Made by a program: the position numbers and the translations under genes. DNA of 64,000 nucleotides from Clitopilus passeckerianus (Eukaryota > Basidiomycota > Agaricomycetes > Agaricales > Entolomataceae): positions 186,001-250,000 of the forward strand of contig CALYLX010000077.1 of the NCBI GenBank assembly GCA_944990035.1, read 5' to 3'. Below, in pieces: positions 46,045 to 58,467 of the stretch (position 1 is its first letter; each line of letters opens with the position of its first letter). Under the pieces are notes generated by a model. That model did not search any database, had not been told where the DNA came from, and worked only from the letters and a program-made list of their open reading frames with translations.

Positions 46045-47030
46045 ATCTCCTGCTACTCAACATGAGGTCCAGTCTGATCGTTGATAGATCGCATGAGGAT
46101 ACTAGTCAACGGTGGGAACGGGAGGAGCGGGAGCACGAGAAGAAAGTATCAGAATGGAAGACCGAGATTACCAGTCTCGAGAAGCAATCGACGTCTCTCT
46201 TCGAACAGTTGAGAATTTTACGCAACGAAGCTGCGCACCAGGTGGGGGAGAACGAGAGGTTTGCACGGGAGGTGGTGGAGCTTAAAGAACGAGCTAGGGA
46301 GGCCGAGAGGAAGGTAGAAGATGCGCTTGGGAGGTGGGAAGACTATACGAGGCGGTTGGAACGGGAGAAGGGCGGAATCTGCATTGAATCGATTTGCTTG
46401 GTGATGAGCAACGTCGGGGGTATGATGATATTCATTATCGTGTTCTGCTTGGGAATATGGTCCCGGAGCTCGATGGGGTGGAGGCGTGCAAGGGGATGAA
46501 TATCACCATTAATTGGATACTCTACGAAAGACCGGAGTGTTGCGATGATGTGGTATGTCTTGTCAAGCGTCTAGCCATTCGTTGGTTAACGCTGTCGTAT
46601 GCAGGGAAATTCGAATGTTTACGGGCATTGGACCGTAAGAAACGAAGCCAAGTGCTTGTCATATTGGGACTCTTTCAAGGACAAGGTACGACATCCGTCA
46701 TCCATCGCCAAATGTACACATTTTTATGTGGGATGATCGTCTACAGGGATGTAGCACAGGCATGTGTTCAATCGACTGGTATCCACGACGATCAGCGCTT
46801 CGAAGCTACGTTATCGGGCATCCAAAATCCGGACAAGGTGCTGAACGGTTATGCCTTACTACGCCAGTTACGATCCTAGGCGGGAATTTTGACAGACCCA
46901 CATCTTGCCCGTAATCGGTGAGTCCACATCTCGTATACTCCCTTGGACCTTTTTTTTTTTTATCAAATCTTTCTAGCGATGGTCTGGATATTGGTGCGTT
47001 TGGGACGCTGAAGATGACAAGTGTAATTGA
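46045..47030 (+). pseudogene. Broken copy of the TM/coiled-coil gene
   Basis: A piece of exon 2 (CTACTCAACATGAGG) is joined directly to the coiled coil (RWEREEREHEKKVSEW..), so the membrane helix is deleted. The coiled coil is open to about 46380. A frameshift follows, and the conserved LHW reads LH-stop. Downstream the conserved domain continues in a new frame: LLGDEQRRGYDDIHY, ITINWILYERPECCDD, an intron, GHWTVRNEAKCLSYWDSF and LCLTTPVTILGGNF. CP is then followed by TAA, and a final exon-like WSGYWCVWDAEDDKCN with stop lies at 46977-47030. The structure guided my exon calls in the intact gene. Confidence 0.75.
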
Positions 47031-47269
47031 GCCGCTTTAGATTTTCCCAACTAACGTTGTATCTTCACCTCAGATCTAGTCAAATGTTTCTATACATAGC
47101 TCTAATAAGGGACCATCTACTGTCGGGTTTACGTCGATAGTAAACAATTCATTACTGGGCATCTCAATCTGACGCAGGGAGATGACAATGTTTCGTAGAT
47201 AGATCAGCTACCTAACTTCACATCCGTACTCGTACACGTCTGCTTAATTCAACTACCACCCCCATTCCG

Positions 47270-47748
47270 CTAGTATGCGCCCCCAGGTACACACCCCAAA
47301 TTATAAACACTCTTTAAAACCGCCTTCCTACAAACCGCGTACTCATCCAATTTCCTCCACTTGTCAAACTTTGCCTTACTACAATCCCCATCACTCCCAC
47401 ACGAAACCCACCTCCACTCCCCCAGGTGTTCGCTGCCGAAGTGGTAGTTCGTTCCAACCCAACACCAATCCGAGGGGTCGGATTTGCATTCCCAGATACA
47501 GTAGCCGCGGCTGCAGTAGGCGTTTCGGTAGGTGTCGTAAACACTGTGCGAGTTCGAATGAGACTCCATTGAGACCGGCGTAGTAGTAGTAAGAAATGGC
47601 GGGATGTTAGGACGTACATAGTGTGAGTGGCAGACGCTGTCCCGTTCACCAACTCCGCGGTTTTGCTGGTGCTGGCTGCGATAGCCCCAGTCGTGAAAAG
47701 GGAAACAACCACTAGGGCCCAGAACCCGATTTGAGAGCGCCTCAGCAT
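47270..47748 (-). CDS. Trp/Cys-rich secreted protein, copy 3 (intact)
   Basis: Two exons. Exon 1 starts MLRRSQIGFWALVVVSLFTT and has a signal peptide ending near IAAS. The donor gtacgt follows THT, and the acceptor cgcacag leads to VYDTYRNAYC. The mature part carries eight cysteines and many tryptophans: AYC, GYCIWEC, SDWCWVG, GEWRWVSC, DCSK, VC, LGCVPGGAY and stop at 47270. The order matches copies 1 and 2, but without their C-terminal extension, so this may be the ancestral short form of about 135 residues. Function unknown; it fits a disulfide-stabilised extracellular protein. Confidence 0.78.
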
Positions 47749-48559
47749 GATGTCAGATGGTGATTGTTGGAAGCGAGAGCAATTGGCGGCGGGCAAGCTT
47801 GATTGGTGGATTGCTGTACGATGATAGATTGAGAAGAAGCCTGGGACTGTTCTTCCGCCCAGACGTCTTATGTAGACGTCAGGAAATAGGCTAGCGACAT
47901 TTGGTTGTAGGGATAGTAGAAGCCCTTGGAGAAAATGACACAATCGGTCAAACCACCGCCACGTGCGCCTATTGGATGTTAGCTATTCGCCCATGCATTG
48001 GGATTAGCGTTGAAAAATTTGGCGCTTTGGAAGTTGAACCCCACACTAGAAGTATGCCTTTATGAGCTAGAATGTGGGGCAAGAGCCTCATGTCACTGAC
48101 GTCAGAGGCTGGTTTCGCCGACTATTCAGCCTTCTGGCGTCTTTTATTCCAACTTGTATTACGCTTGCACATAAATAAAATAAATTAAGGGATCGCCTAT
48201 TCATCCGTCAGCTCAATTCGGTCCGAATCTATGAGGCCACTCCAATGACGTCTAACGAAACATGAGGAGACTTTAGTGTAAGCGCTCAAAGAAGCGCTTG
48301 GAGGAGTCAGCGAGGGAGGATGGATCTGAGAAGAGAGTCGCACGCTAATTCCCACCTGTTCTCCCCCGTCCTAAGAAAATCCTCCGATTACACCGTAAAA
48401 ACACGGATATCCCTCGTTAACTGGACCAACATGTTGACTCTATGCCTACTATTTCCACGCTTCAAGCTTCAAGCCATGGTATAAACATGAGGTGAACTCC
48501 GTAACAACGCTCATATCTAGTAATGCTGAGCTAACCTCTGCAACTAGCTGTTTTCATGA
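47749..48559. other. Intergenic DNA upstream of the Trp/Cys protein
   Basis: No gene seen. It contains the inverted repeat at 48280-48299 and segments in reverse orientation that resemble the ends of repeat C (AAGCGCTT with a neighbouring GAGTCA). Confidence 0.45.
48280..48299. repeat. 20-base near-palindrome AAGCGCTCAAAGAAGCGCTT
   Basis: Same type as 38505-38524, in reverse orientation relative to its surroundings. One mismatch in the arms. Confidence 0.5.
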
Positions 48560-51400
48560 TTTCAGAAGGTGTGCCTCTGGTTGAGAAGTGGCACCATGAG
48601 ACTCGGTAGCAACGCCTCGAAACCTCCCGCTTGCTTTCTACCCAGCATATACTCAGTATCCAGCCTCGTAATATTCAGATGTTGTTCGTTCAGTAACTTT
48701 CCCAATAGTATATCGTTGCTTTTTTCCTTTTCCTTTTTTAAACGATGCTTCAACATGCCGACGCGTTCTCTAGGATGTACATCGACCCGATATGAGAACC
48801 TTCCTTCTTTTAAGGTCGTCACTCTTGTACGAAGATTGGGCCTTCCCCCACCCCTCCCGTCGTCGCCTTCCTCTGCCGATCAAGTCAACTTCATTTCCCG
48901 CTTTTTGCCTATCTATTGTCGTTCTCAAATGCACATCGAAGGCCTTAGCCTCGAACCACGAAGTTTGGTCATCCGAGGCACCCACGGACTAGCTCCAGCC
49001 TCAAGCTCAGCTCGCCTCCTGACCTCCTCACTGTTAGTGCTTACCCTCCCGACCACCTCCTTACACCTCGTCCTGTCCTGTTCTACCCCCGTCCTCCCTT
49101 CGACTTAACACTCCCTTCACCGTTGCAGCCATGACTACGCTGTTCTTCCCTCATCTAGTCTCCAGAACGAGCATACAGGCCGGCCCGTGATCGTGATGCC
49201 ACCTGGGCCGAAAATGCCCATGGTCGACGCCCTCTCCCTGCCACCCGTCGCGGAGACGTCTGCGGAGAGTCGAGGTGAAGGGCTGAGAGCAGGAGAGCTG
49301 GTGCTGGGTCCTAGTATCCTGGTGTTCTGGTGCATTTGGCGTCATTGCGTATCGTTCTCGTTGTGGAAGGTTGTGAGACGAATCTAGATTGAGAATTTCA
49401 AATCAATTCGGGAGGAAGGCGTGGAAAGCGTCAAGAACGGATTATAAAGCATGGTGCACGAAAGCAAGATCCCACCGACTACTTGACTGGCGACCTTTCG
49501 GATCACATTGCCTCTCCTCCTACAATGTCCATCTTCGTTTACATTCCCTCTTTCCTCCCCACACTTCTGTACATCCCTCTACGGAGACACGCCGGCTAGG
49601 AGGCACGAGGATACGCCCAGGTGAAGCTGCGTCGAGCCAAGTCTAGGAAGGAGAGGAGTGGACACTTAAACCTCTCCGTTCACGGAGCTTTCAGAGAGCA
49701 TGAGCACGACCAACGGCACGAGTACGGGTATCGGACTGAGGAGGTTGGGCTGAGTGGTGTTCCTCCCTTCATCCCGATTCATAACGGGTCCTTTCCCCCC
49801 ACGACTCTTATGGATTTCAAGTTTCCTTTGGAGTTTCACAGCGTCTGGACCACCTCCACCACCTCCACCGACATCGACACTGATGTATTGTATCCCCGCC
49901 CAGCCCAAGCCTCCCGTGTTCCCCCCCGCCCACTCCTCCAACTCGAGTCGGAGGGTGCTACAACGCTTGCGGTCGCGAGTCATCCAAAGGACCGGGCGCT
50001 GTTGGTACGCCACCTACCCCTCCCCTTTCTGTGGCTCCTGCTGGGGAGAGCCCCGGAGTGAAGTCTGATTCGAATGCCGGTGCAGGCAGTTGCGGCTGTG
50101 TCGAGGATTCAGAAGTGGGAGGGCGGTGGTGGGTGGTTGGTGGAGAAGGCAGGAGGCAGGAGGGACGAGGAGGAGGTGGAGGAAGAGGGGTAGAAGGGTG
50201 GTGGGTTGGGTTAGAGTTGCTACTGCTGCTGCCTATGGGAGATGTGGGTTGGAGATGTTCAGCGTGGATTCGTCCATCATTGTCAATTTGTCGGAGGAGG
50301 AGGGAGTTGGCCTTCTCCCGCTCCTTCCCCTTGTGGTTCATTATCACAGCGCCGGCTCAACGACTTCCTTGCACCTCGCGTATGGCCCTTTCTCCATACC
50401 TAACCCGCTTCGAAGTTTCACCTCGACCGTCACGGTTATCACGAATTCTTTCCACCCTGGTGACGGACATTCATGATGTTTCTCCCCACTACCGAGATGC
50501 TCTAAATTCCAGCCTGCCACGCCAAGGCTGCAGGAGGTGCGGGAGAAGACTCAGGTCGACGGGTTGGGACAAGGGAGTGAGGGGTCTGCGGGTCACAGAT
50601 TGCCCAGGTGTTCGTGGAGGAAGAGATGTGGAGGGTTAGCTGCAGACAGGGTCGACGAAGAATGGCCGAAGCAGCTCGTTGGGGGTCATATTGGGCATTT
50701 CACTTCCACCACCTCACCGCCCAGACAATAAACGCAGCCCACCCCCATTCCCCCGAAATATCTCGCCACTTCATCAACACCAGCTCGCCAATGTCCTGTA
50801 TCCCTGGCATATCGATCATGGTTGCCCTCGAATCCCTTTCTTGCGACTGGTTCTTTCCGCTATAAGCGTTTTTACTGGGAAGAATTAAGAATCGGGGTCT
50901 CGGAAGGATGGTGGCTGTTTTGCGAGCCGTTGTGGACACAGGAGCTGCTAGAGAAGAACCACGTCAAGAGTCCAGGGTTAAGGATGTTGTTGGTTGAGAC
51001 GGCAGGTGGCTGGGATGTTCGAAGTCAGTTGGCTGTTGAGTCATTCCAGAGATGTGTGTTCTGGATGTTTGTCCCTATCATCACGATGTTCCACATCCCG
51101 TACTTGGCTGGAGGGGGGAAATGCAACGGCTTGGCTAGCCGGAGGACAAAGCGTTTGTTGAAGATTGGGAGCAGGTGGAGGGAGGGTGACCGGACATCCT
51201 CTTTCCAGCTCTCAGGCGCTTCGATTGTTATCACCAGCCTTGTGGTCAACGATCGGCCTTCATTTCTGCCCTTACTTCTTTCCCTTCCAACAAAACCCGA
51301 GCACTAGCATCCATAGTGCACCTACTCTCCTCCCGTATGCGTCACCGTGCCTCCCCTTCTTGATTTTCATCACCCACCCGTTCGGTTGTCATGGGTGTAG
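48560..51400. other. Decayed coding-like DNA of unknown family
   Basis: Many long but mutually inconsistent frames occur on both strands. Plus-strand stretches that look protein-like include ARWGSYWAFHFHHLTAQTIN (about 50665-50730) and LRMLLVETAGGWDVRSQL with FWMFVPIITMFHIPYLAGGG (about 50975-51120), in different frames separated by stops. Similarity of VKSDSNAGAGS (about 50060) to LKTDQNVGAPS (about 23380) hints that this and 22440-24350 come from one gene family. I cannot name it. It sits tail to tail with NLR-5, as 22440-24350 does with NLR-3. Confidence 0.3.
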
Positions 51401-51499
51401 GACGTTTACTCATTACATATGTCATTGACTTTTGTAAATGTAGAACGTAGCCGAACATGTTGAGATAGTATATCAAAGCCGGGCGAGGCATATAAAGGT

Positions 51500-52160
51500 G
51501 TCGGCTTATGAATGTGATTTGTACTGTTTGTAGGATGTGTGTGGTGGGCTGTCATGAGTATGTGGCGCCAAATGGGATAGAACTTCTGGATGACCGTTGG
51601 CAAGACTAGTAAAGAGCCCGCCCCAGCATCCTTCAATAGCTTAGCGGAGGTCTTTGACAAATTCTTCGAGTCTCCAAAATGATGCGAAGTGAAGTGCAGT
51701 CCATCCCTTTGGACATCCCCTGTATACCTTTGGGCTGCATTGTGAAGGGAAGTTCGGGCCTTTGCTGTTCTGCGCTTCGACGTTGAGACTTGGGATGCCA
51801 AGGAAGAGTCCACTTATTTCAACCCTTTCCATGAATGGCGCCAAATGAAGTGCATTTTGGCCTCTCTCGTTCCGAGCGTCAATGATTAGTGCGCCCAGAT
51901 ACCCATGCGCCAAAATCTATTTTCCTTTACAAGCCACGCACAGGTACCAGGTGCCAGACTGGTGGATTGCATATTGGTTGAGTGACGTCAAATTTGATAG
52001 CCAGATAGAGACTGTGTATCCCTTCAATTCAGTATACACTCCTGGCATGAAAGGGTGTGATTTACCTGCGGAAGGGTCTATATCTCCGACTGAGTTCACA
52101 ATGGCACTGAAAGTGATGTTCTGCCAACGTTCGATTTCCCGGATTGAATGGAAGTTGCAG
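51500..52160 (-). pseudogene. NLR remnant with the NACHT domain deleted (NLR-5)
   Basis: From the 5' side: PTAATSIQSG (about 52120-52160) matches the N-terminal NPTAST-ATSVQSGNY block. A gtaaat donor region is followed by SLNQYAIHQSGTW (about 51935-51975), equivalent to SVNQYAIQKETYE, then DFGAWVSG. Immediately after come ankyrin fragments: ARNERGQNALHLAP, GIPSLNVEAQNSKG, and WTALHFASFWRLEEFV in another frame. Walker A, Walker B, winged helix and the first ankyrin repeats are gone, and frameshifts break the rest. Confidence 0.65.
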
Positions 52161-52169
52161 CTGTGGGAG

Positions 52170-53143
52170 CAGTCTAATCCACTCAGTTATCGGCCACTCG
52201 ATGTGCTAGTGATGTCGGACTCGGAGCAGCGTTTTGATCGTTCAACGACTTGCGTCCGATATCCATTGGTGTCCAGAGGAGTGACACACTGGATGGGCGG
52301 GAACTGACCTAAGGTGTAACCCGATAGTGGTGCTCAATGGGTTAGGGGTCAAGGGAGTCAGACTCAAGTGGCCTTCTCGATCGCGTACGGGGCCGGGGGG
52401 AGACTATCCGGCAGGTCACCAGGGCTTCGCTTCTGGGCTACATGTGGGCCACTCCTCTTTCGAGAAATCCTTTAGCAATGGGTAGGCAAGAAAAATGGGT
52501 TATGAGATCCTGAGACTTTGAGCCTGGAAGCTTGAGTCGTGCAGGGCTCGCGAAGTCAGACCCGAGTCACGGTTAGAGAGAATGCTTCCGTTCGATTCGG
52601 GAATACTCTTTAAATTAATCTGATGCCGACGGGAAGTGGTACTTACTGGGCCAAGACCTCAGTGGCATCAACGCATCATCAGCGCCCCACGCTCAGCATC
52701 GACTACCACTCGCTTGCTCCCCGCTTAATACACGTTGTTCTCAGACTGCTCCGTTCAGCGTTCACGATGTGACACTATCAAAGGTTGCCTCGCTTTGAGC
52801 TTGAGCAGTGATTCTCTGAACTCTGACATAATGGTAGTCGAGCTCTCGTGGATCCCTATTTGATAAAACTCTTCTATTCTAAGCCATATTATAGGCCAGG
52901 TCAAACCGAATTAGTGTTCAAATCTAGGGCGCTGGCTCCCAAGTGGGTGCTAGTCACCCTGAACGCCCGGTGACTAATCCTTCAATTTGAAGATCTGACA
53001 AAAGGAAAACTGGCAGTAGCCTTGTTCAATTTCTTCTTCCGGTCCTCTCCTCCCCTCCTCTTCGTTTCCCCCTTGGCTCTACCTTCGCTCCGTACAAAAC
53101 TGTAGAAGCATAGCTAACCGTCGGGTTAGGAGCAGGGGCAGGG
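52170..53143. other. Intergenic boundary stretch
   Basis: No gene recognised. It marks the change from the duplicated, decayed left part to the stable gene set on the right. Confidence 0.4.
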
Positions 53144-54914
53144 ATGACATCTGAATCAGCAGCGCCTTCTGCGCTTGTGCAGGAGAATTTAGGCCTAATC
53201 GAGGCTCCGTTTCTGGTTGGTGAGTGCTGCTTCATTTTGGCTTCATTTCCTATAAAGATCGGCACTTTTTCTCAATGATGACGTTGTTGGTTACCAACGT
53301 TGACCCCCTTCTTTATGGTTGTCCTACAGGTATGATGGTGTCATGCATGTGCGTATAAAACAGCCTGTTCCCCGTCTGGTTGAGGCCCAGGGCTTATTCT
53401 TGATGCAGGTTATTTGGTGTTACATGCGCGCAGACGATATACTATTATCGGACGTATACTAGAGATGAGGCCTATATTAAGATCCTGGTGCGCCATTTTG
53501 AACCTCTCGTCTGGAAGACTCAGGCTGACTGTCCTTCCTTCAGGTAGGAGTGTTGTTGTGAGTTCTACTGGCTACTCGTATCCGCCACATCCCCTCAGAG
53601 CAGCGATATGCTTCTGAAGCTTTCTGGAATTTGCGTATCAAGTCCTCCTATCTGAAAGCATCCACTTCCTGTACGTCGTTTGCAAACTACCGGAGAAAAG
53701 TGAAGGCATACTCTTCATTCGCTCTACATTCGCGGTGGCATTTGGACTCACTGTCGTGATTACGAGCTCGGTTCAAGCGTTCGTCTCTATACCTGCTACA
53801 ATATTCCGTTAATTTACATGAGCGGCTGCTAGGTTCTACGCGTGGAGGGTGTGGTCGCGTATGTATTTGTCCGCATTGACACGATCGCCATCTTGCTCAC
53901 ACATTGTTTTTAGTCGGGCCTGAGCATAGATCTCGTATTCCAGTCGTCACGGCTATCGTACGTCATTGTCCTCTTCTCATTGCTATGCCGCCCTGAAATT
54001 GATATATGTGATAGCTACTGCTCTCTTTCCTCCAGTTCTGTCAGTCCTCTTATCTCCTCGGCCCACTTCTTAGCTCATTATTCTGCCCACCCAGGTACCG
54101 GCTTTGGTGACTTTCGTTCATTGCCTTCTGCATCCAGTACGCTTATCTTAGTAACGTTAGGTGTCCAGGGACTTCTCCTCGCTGAGCCCGCTCTTCCCAC
54201 TCTTTACGAAACTCGACAGGAAGCGAGTATTTTATTTCCCTCTCTTTGACCTACATCTGACTTCAACCAACTACGTAGGTTCTCTACTCTTGCCAGCTGT
54301 CGTTCTCAATGTTCGCCGATGTGCTCATTTCGCTGGCGTTGATTCATTATCTGAAGAAGTCTCGATCTGGGTTCGGTTCAATGGAGAACGTCATCGATCG
54401 GTTGATCGTGGTCAGTCTCAATATCGGATTGCTGACAAGTACGATGGCTATCCTCACATTTATTACGGTGCGTCTGTTCGTCGCCGATGGTCAAACTCCC
54501 CTGACCGCGGTGTTGAGCACAGTACCATGCAATTAGGGGTCGCACGACGTTCTCATGTACGCCATATTCCTTTCTTCGTTCTATTCCTCTTCATTGACAT
54601 GGCTGATCTCTTTTCTCTTTAGTGTTCACAGAAATCCTAAGCAAAAGTCTGTTCTCCTCTCTTCGTTCACCGATTATAGCTAACCTGCCACGTTTATAAC
54701 CGCAGTCTACGTGAACTCCCTCCTTGCAACATTAAACTCTCGAAAGAGTCTCAAACTCTCAGATTCGGAGTTTGAGTCTTCAGAAGCTACCAATTCGACG
54801 ATAAATAATGAAGAGTTGATTGAGCTCTCCGTTTGCAGAACCCAGCGGTCTGGCGTGGCATCCCCGAGACCAGTACGTGCTTCATTACATGGTTCGACCA
54901 CAGTCTGGCTCTAA
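53144..54914 (+). CDS. DUF6534-type multi-pass membrane protein
   Basis: Function unknown; a large mushroom family with about seven membrane helices. Readable blocks in order: MTSESAAPSALVQENLG start (53144), LFGVTCAQTIYYYRTYTRDE (near 53411-53470), a hydrophobic FAVAFGLTVVITSSVQAFYAW and WRVW block (53735-53860), VLYSCQLSFSMFADVLISLA (54279-54340) and LKKSRSGFGSMENVIDRLIV. Then NIGLLTSTMAILTFIT, TEILSKIYVNSLLATLNSRK (up to 54740), and a hydrophilic tail ending TTVWL at 54914. The FADVLI..YLKKSRSGF and YVNSLLATLNSRKS signatures are typical of the family. Many tiny exons make the exact structure between 53230 and 54270 uncertain; some introns there I could not fix. No stop interrupts the recognisable blocks. 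Confidence 0.72.
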
Positions 54915-55574
54915 TAAGAGTTACCGCGATAGAAGATGGATGCCCCTCGAGCTGTGATCCTGGCGTTCGCGGATTCGACTCTAGAAGCATTGGTGGAAGA
55001 GACTAGGAAAATGATTTGAAGGCTCGAGATCCTCCAAGCAGAACTCAAAATGGTAGGAAGTCAGAGTGATTCCGAAGTGAGCAAAAGGACTCGATCTGTA
55101 ATATTTTTAGTGATAGCTTCGTAGGTTGTTGACATATATTCGTACTCCCTACCAGATCTTATTCCTCAATCTGTATAATAGCATAATATCCCGTATTACA
55201 CAGGTTCGTACTAGTTACTGTCTATGAATGATAGCTTTCTACACCGGCAGCGGTATCAGACACGTATGGGTCGTCTTCTAACGACCGACGATGAAAGTCA
55301 TCCAGGAGAACAAATAAGCGGGGATAGGGACTGCTCCACCGCCGTACTCACACCCCCAAGAACGCGTCGTGTAACACTTTGCCGTTTAACCCGGGATCCC
55401 CTGAGGTTCTTGAGGAGAGGCAAGCGTCATTGTACCGGCCATTCCATGACCAACTAACTTCACTACCCGGCAGGACACCCAACGTAATCGATATGACAAT
55501 TTTATTTCATCTCTATTGCTCCGCTATTCATCATCTAGAGTCCGTAGATCCTCACATGTAATGCCTGAGCCGGC
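54915..55574. other. Convergent intergenic stretch
   Basis: Between the 3' ends of the DUF6534 gene and the HAD phosphatase gene. A few short frames without features. Confidence 0.45.
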
Positions 55575-56751
55575 TCAAGCCCCAATGATCTGCGAGATAG
55601 TCTTCTCTCCTTTCACGACGGATTCGACGACGGGGAGCGCATGAGAGAAATCCTGGAATAGGACGTGTTTGATTCCCTCGCGGGTGCAGTACGACGCTAA
55701 GTCGTTCTCGCCGTCGTCTTTCGTCTTAACGAAGAGGAGGTCGGCATGGCGAGCAGCCGAGATATCTGTGTCTGATGTAAGTTCCTTCTCAGTAGCTGGA
55801 CAGCTGGGAAGATTTACCAGATACTCCATCGCCGAAGAAAAACAGAGTCGGCGGGTTTGCTAATTTTCGGTATGGCAAGATAGCCTGCGACTTGTCGTGA
55901 CCGTATTCACTGTCCGGCGTGGTCAGCTTGGCATCTATCACCAGGAGAAAACATAAACCGACCTAGACGGATGGCGATACTGAATCTCCCATTTTCCATC
56001 AGGATGGACCTTGACATCATTAGCAATAATCTCAATCTCGTTCGCGTCTTCCTCTCCCACGAGATTGGATAACACAGCGCGAATCAGCGGTGCCATGCCG
56101 CTGCTCAGAGTAAGCACGAAGTTTAGGGACCGGCGGGACTGAGGTGTACCGACCTTGACACAATGATGACGGGGATATCCTTCGATTTGCACCAGGCGTA
56201 GAACTGCTTAAATCCAGCGTCGAGCACAATGTCTGTTTCAGTACGACGTTAGATGATGCTGGGGTACACCGGCGGTCGGCGCAATGATGATCTGGAAACC
56301 TACTCTTTCGTAGAACCTCCTTGCATTCCTCGAAGGTGTGACCATTAGCAGACACACTCTCGAGCATACCCCTGAATGAATCTCTGATGGTTCCAAGATC
56401 AGACCAGCATTTAGGGGGCGGGCCGCCTTGCTGCTCACCTGAACGTCTCGCGTCCAGACAAGACCTCTAGGTTACCGGCGCGTCGCTTATCCTTACCATA
56501 CCCAAGGTTATCAGTCATAACTGCCGCCGCCGCACCGTCAGCCAGGGGTAAGAATCAGAAATAGAGCGACGACGGACAATCATTGGAATCACGCGTCGTG
56601 ATAGTCCCGTCCCTAGAACGAACGAACTCCTGAGCTGCGTATTGGATCTAATCAAGTTCGGTACCAACCAGTCGGAAAGGACCACGAATTGCTTGTCCGT
56701 GTGGATTGGTGGGTAAGGAAGCGTGCTTCCTGGAGCGATTGGGGTGGCCAT
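55575..56751 (-). CDS. HAD-superfamily phosphatase (phosphoserine phosphatase-like)
   Basis: Cytosolic phosphohydrolase. The start MATPIAPGS is at 56751. Motif I is SDWDGTITTRDSND, rebuilt across an intron, with the nucleophile Asp and the Asp at +2. Motif II is VIIVSSGMAPLIR, split by an intron after the Ser. The Lys of motif III is in GHDKSQAI, and motif IV is FFGDGVSD, split before DISAARHADLLF. The C-terminus reads EKTISQIIGA. At least seven short introns. The layout fits fungal proteins annotated as phosphoserine phosphatase-like or diketo-methylthiopentyl-phosphate phosphatase-related; the substrate cannot be assigned. It is followed upstream by inositol oxygenase on the same strand, which may be chance. 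Confidence 0.8.
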
Positions 56752-57182
56752 TGCTGATGGGTCGGTCGTGGTGGTTCAAAACGAAAACTGGCCCGAAGTT
56801 ACTTGGGTGAAATGATCAGGCATAATCTTATCGTCTTGCCCTTTTTGGAAGCCGATAGCTGACTAAGGCGACGGCGAACAACAACCCCGTTTTCTGCTCC
56901 AAATTCGAAGCTGTCGATGTACGTGAGCACGCCATGCATGAGGCTTCAGAAGAGGATGTATTTGGATTATGACGGATGGAGTCTAGTGTAAATATATAAA
57001 AGTACAAATTACTTGGTGTTGAAGTGTAGCGTACTGTATTGCAAAGATGAAGGGAAGCAACGCAGACGATCATGAATGGTGGTAGTGATCAATGAATAAT
57101 GTTGAATGGTATAATCTAAAGGCAGGTGCGAAATAATAATGATAATCGAGAGCTTTTTAATTTTCCGGGCCGGCCGGTGCGT

Positions 57183-58467
57183 TTACCAGTCGAGGACAGG
57201 GGGGAAGAATTTGGCGATTAGACCCTCGTAGTAAGGACGAAGCTTGACGGGATCACAAGGCTCGTCGCTCTTGGAGTAGAGGTCGTAGGGGTTGAATGCT
57301 TGAACAGCTGCCAGCAGCTTCTTGTCCTTCTCGGTCGTCAGGTGGGAGTAAGCGCCCTCGCGATGCCACGGGTAGAAGCTGTGATAACGGATCATCGCCA
57401 GCGCTTCCTCAGGCAGCGAGCTCTGGTCCTTGAGGACGTGGTAGAGGTACTGGAGAGTATGATGTCAGATACAAGGTTCTATTCGTTGGAGTAAAAGATA
57501 TCATACTTCGTCATGTCCCCAAGAGAGCATGAGGTTCTCGAGACCGCAATGCGGCTGATAGATACCGTACTTGGTGGAGTAGACGGCGTCCTTAGAATCC
57601 GGGTTCCCAGCAAAAGTGTCGGGGTAAATGATTTTGTCAGAGAACTGGCATCCAACAACTGCGGGCGGGAAGGCGGGGTTAGACTCGAGTGTCTAGCAAA
57701 GAGTAAAGATATTGATATTTACCGAAGGTATCCTGTGATAGATATGTCAGCGATGGGCAGAGTAGGAAGTAAGGTAGATTACTTACACCGACGACGTCCC
57801 ATTGGCCTTGGGATCCAAAGAGGAATAGAAGCTTGCCAAGGTCGTGAACGAGACCGGTGACCTGCATTCGCCGATGAGCGTGCTAGGGGAGAAACGAGGT
57901 GATAACAGCGTCATACCTGCATCCATTCGGGCTTGCCATCCCTGCGGATCGCCTCAGCAGTCTGAAGCAGATGCTCTATCTGCGATAGGTCGGTCTGAAA
58001 GGAAGTTTTAGTGAGGGAAGCCGACGAGGGACAGGAACTCCATACATCAAGGTCAGACTCGTCAACAAGGGTGTTGAGCATCTCCATGGCCTCCCAGACG
58101 GACATACGCGCACGCTTCTTGGACTTGAAGTCGACGCGGGCCTTGATGTTGAAGGCGACAGTCTGCTTCTCTGTGGAAAGTCAGCGGTGAAAGGGCGACG
58201 AAATGACGAAGGTAGTACCATGTTGTTCCTTGTAGAAGGCCTTGACGCGGTCGCAGGCGTCTTCGTAGTTGCGGAACTCTTCCTTCTTCTTCTCCTTGTC
58301 GAACTTGGACTGCTCTTCCCATAGCTGTCCTTTCAGTACGTTGACTAAAACGCGATGAGCATGGCGCGACCGACAAAAAGGTGAAAGGATATACCATTAT
58401 CAATGGCGTCGGAAGTCTCGTCGAACTCGCGGCCGCCTCGAACGGGGGTGGTGATGAGAGCAGGCAT
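57183..58467 (-). CDS. myo-Inositol oxygenase
   Basis: Oxidises myo-inositol to D-glucuronate with O2 at a di-iron centre in the cytosol. The start [12 protein letters not shown] is at 58467 and the stop at 57183. Iron ligands and signatures are present: [11 protein letters not shown] (first His), LVHDLGK (His-Asp pair), LSWGHDEYLY (His), [14 protein letters not shown] (His) and NPYDLYSK (Asp). [20 protein letters not shown] matches the substrate-binding loop region. About seven short introns split the gene, and all blocks join in frame. Length of about 310 residues fits the family. The neighbouring aldo-keto reductase at 60096 could use its product. Confidence 0.93.

Noticed and set aside
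48562..50639. Overlapping long frames on both strands around 48.6-50.6 kb
   Set aside because: Mutually contradictory frames, low-complexity Pro/Gly/Arg content from GC-rich runs, and no consistent exon chain; recorded only as decayed DNA.
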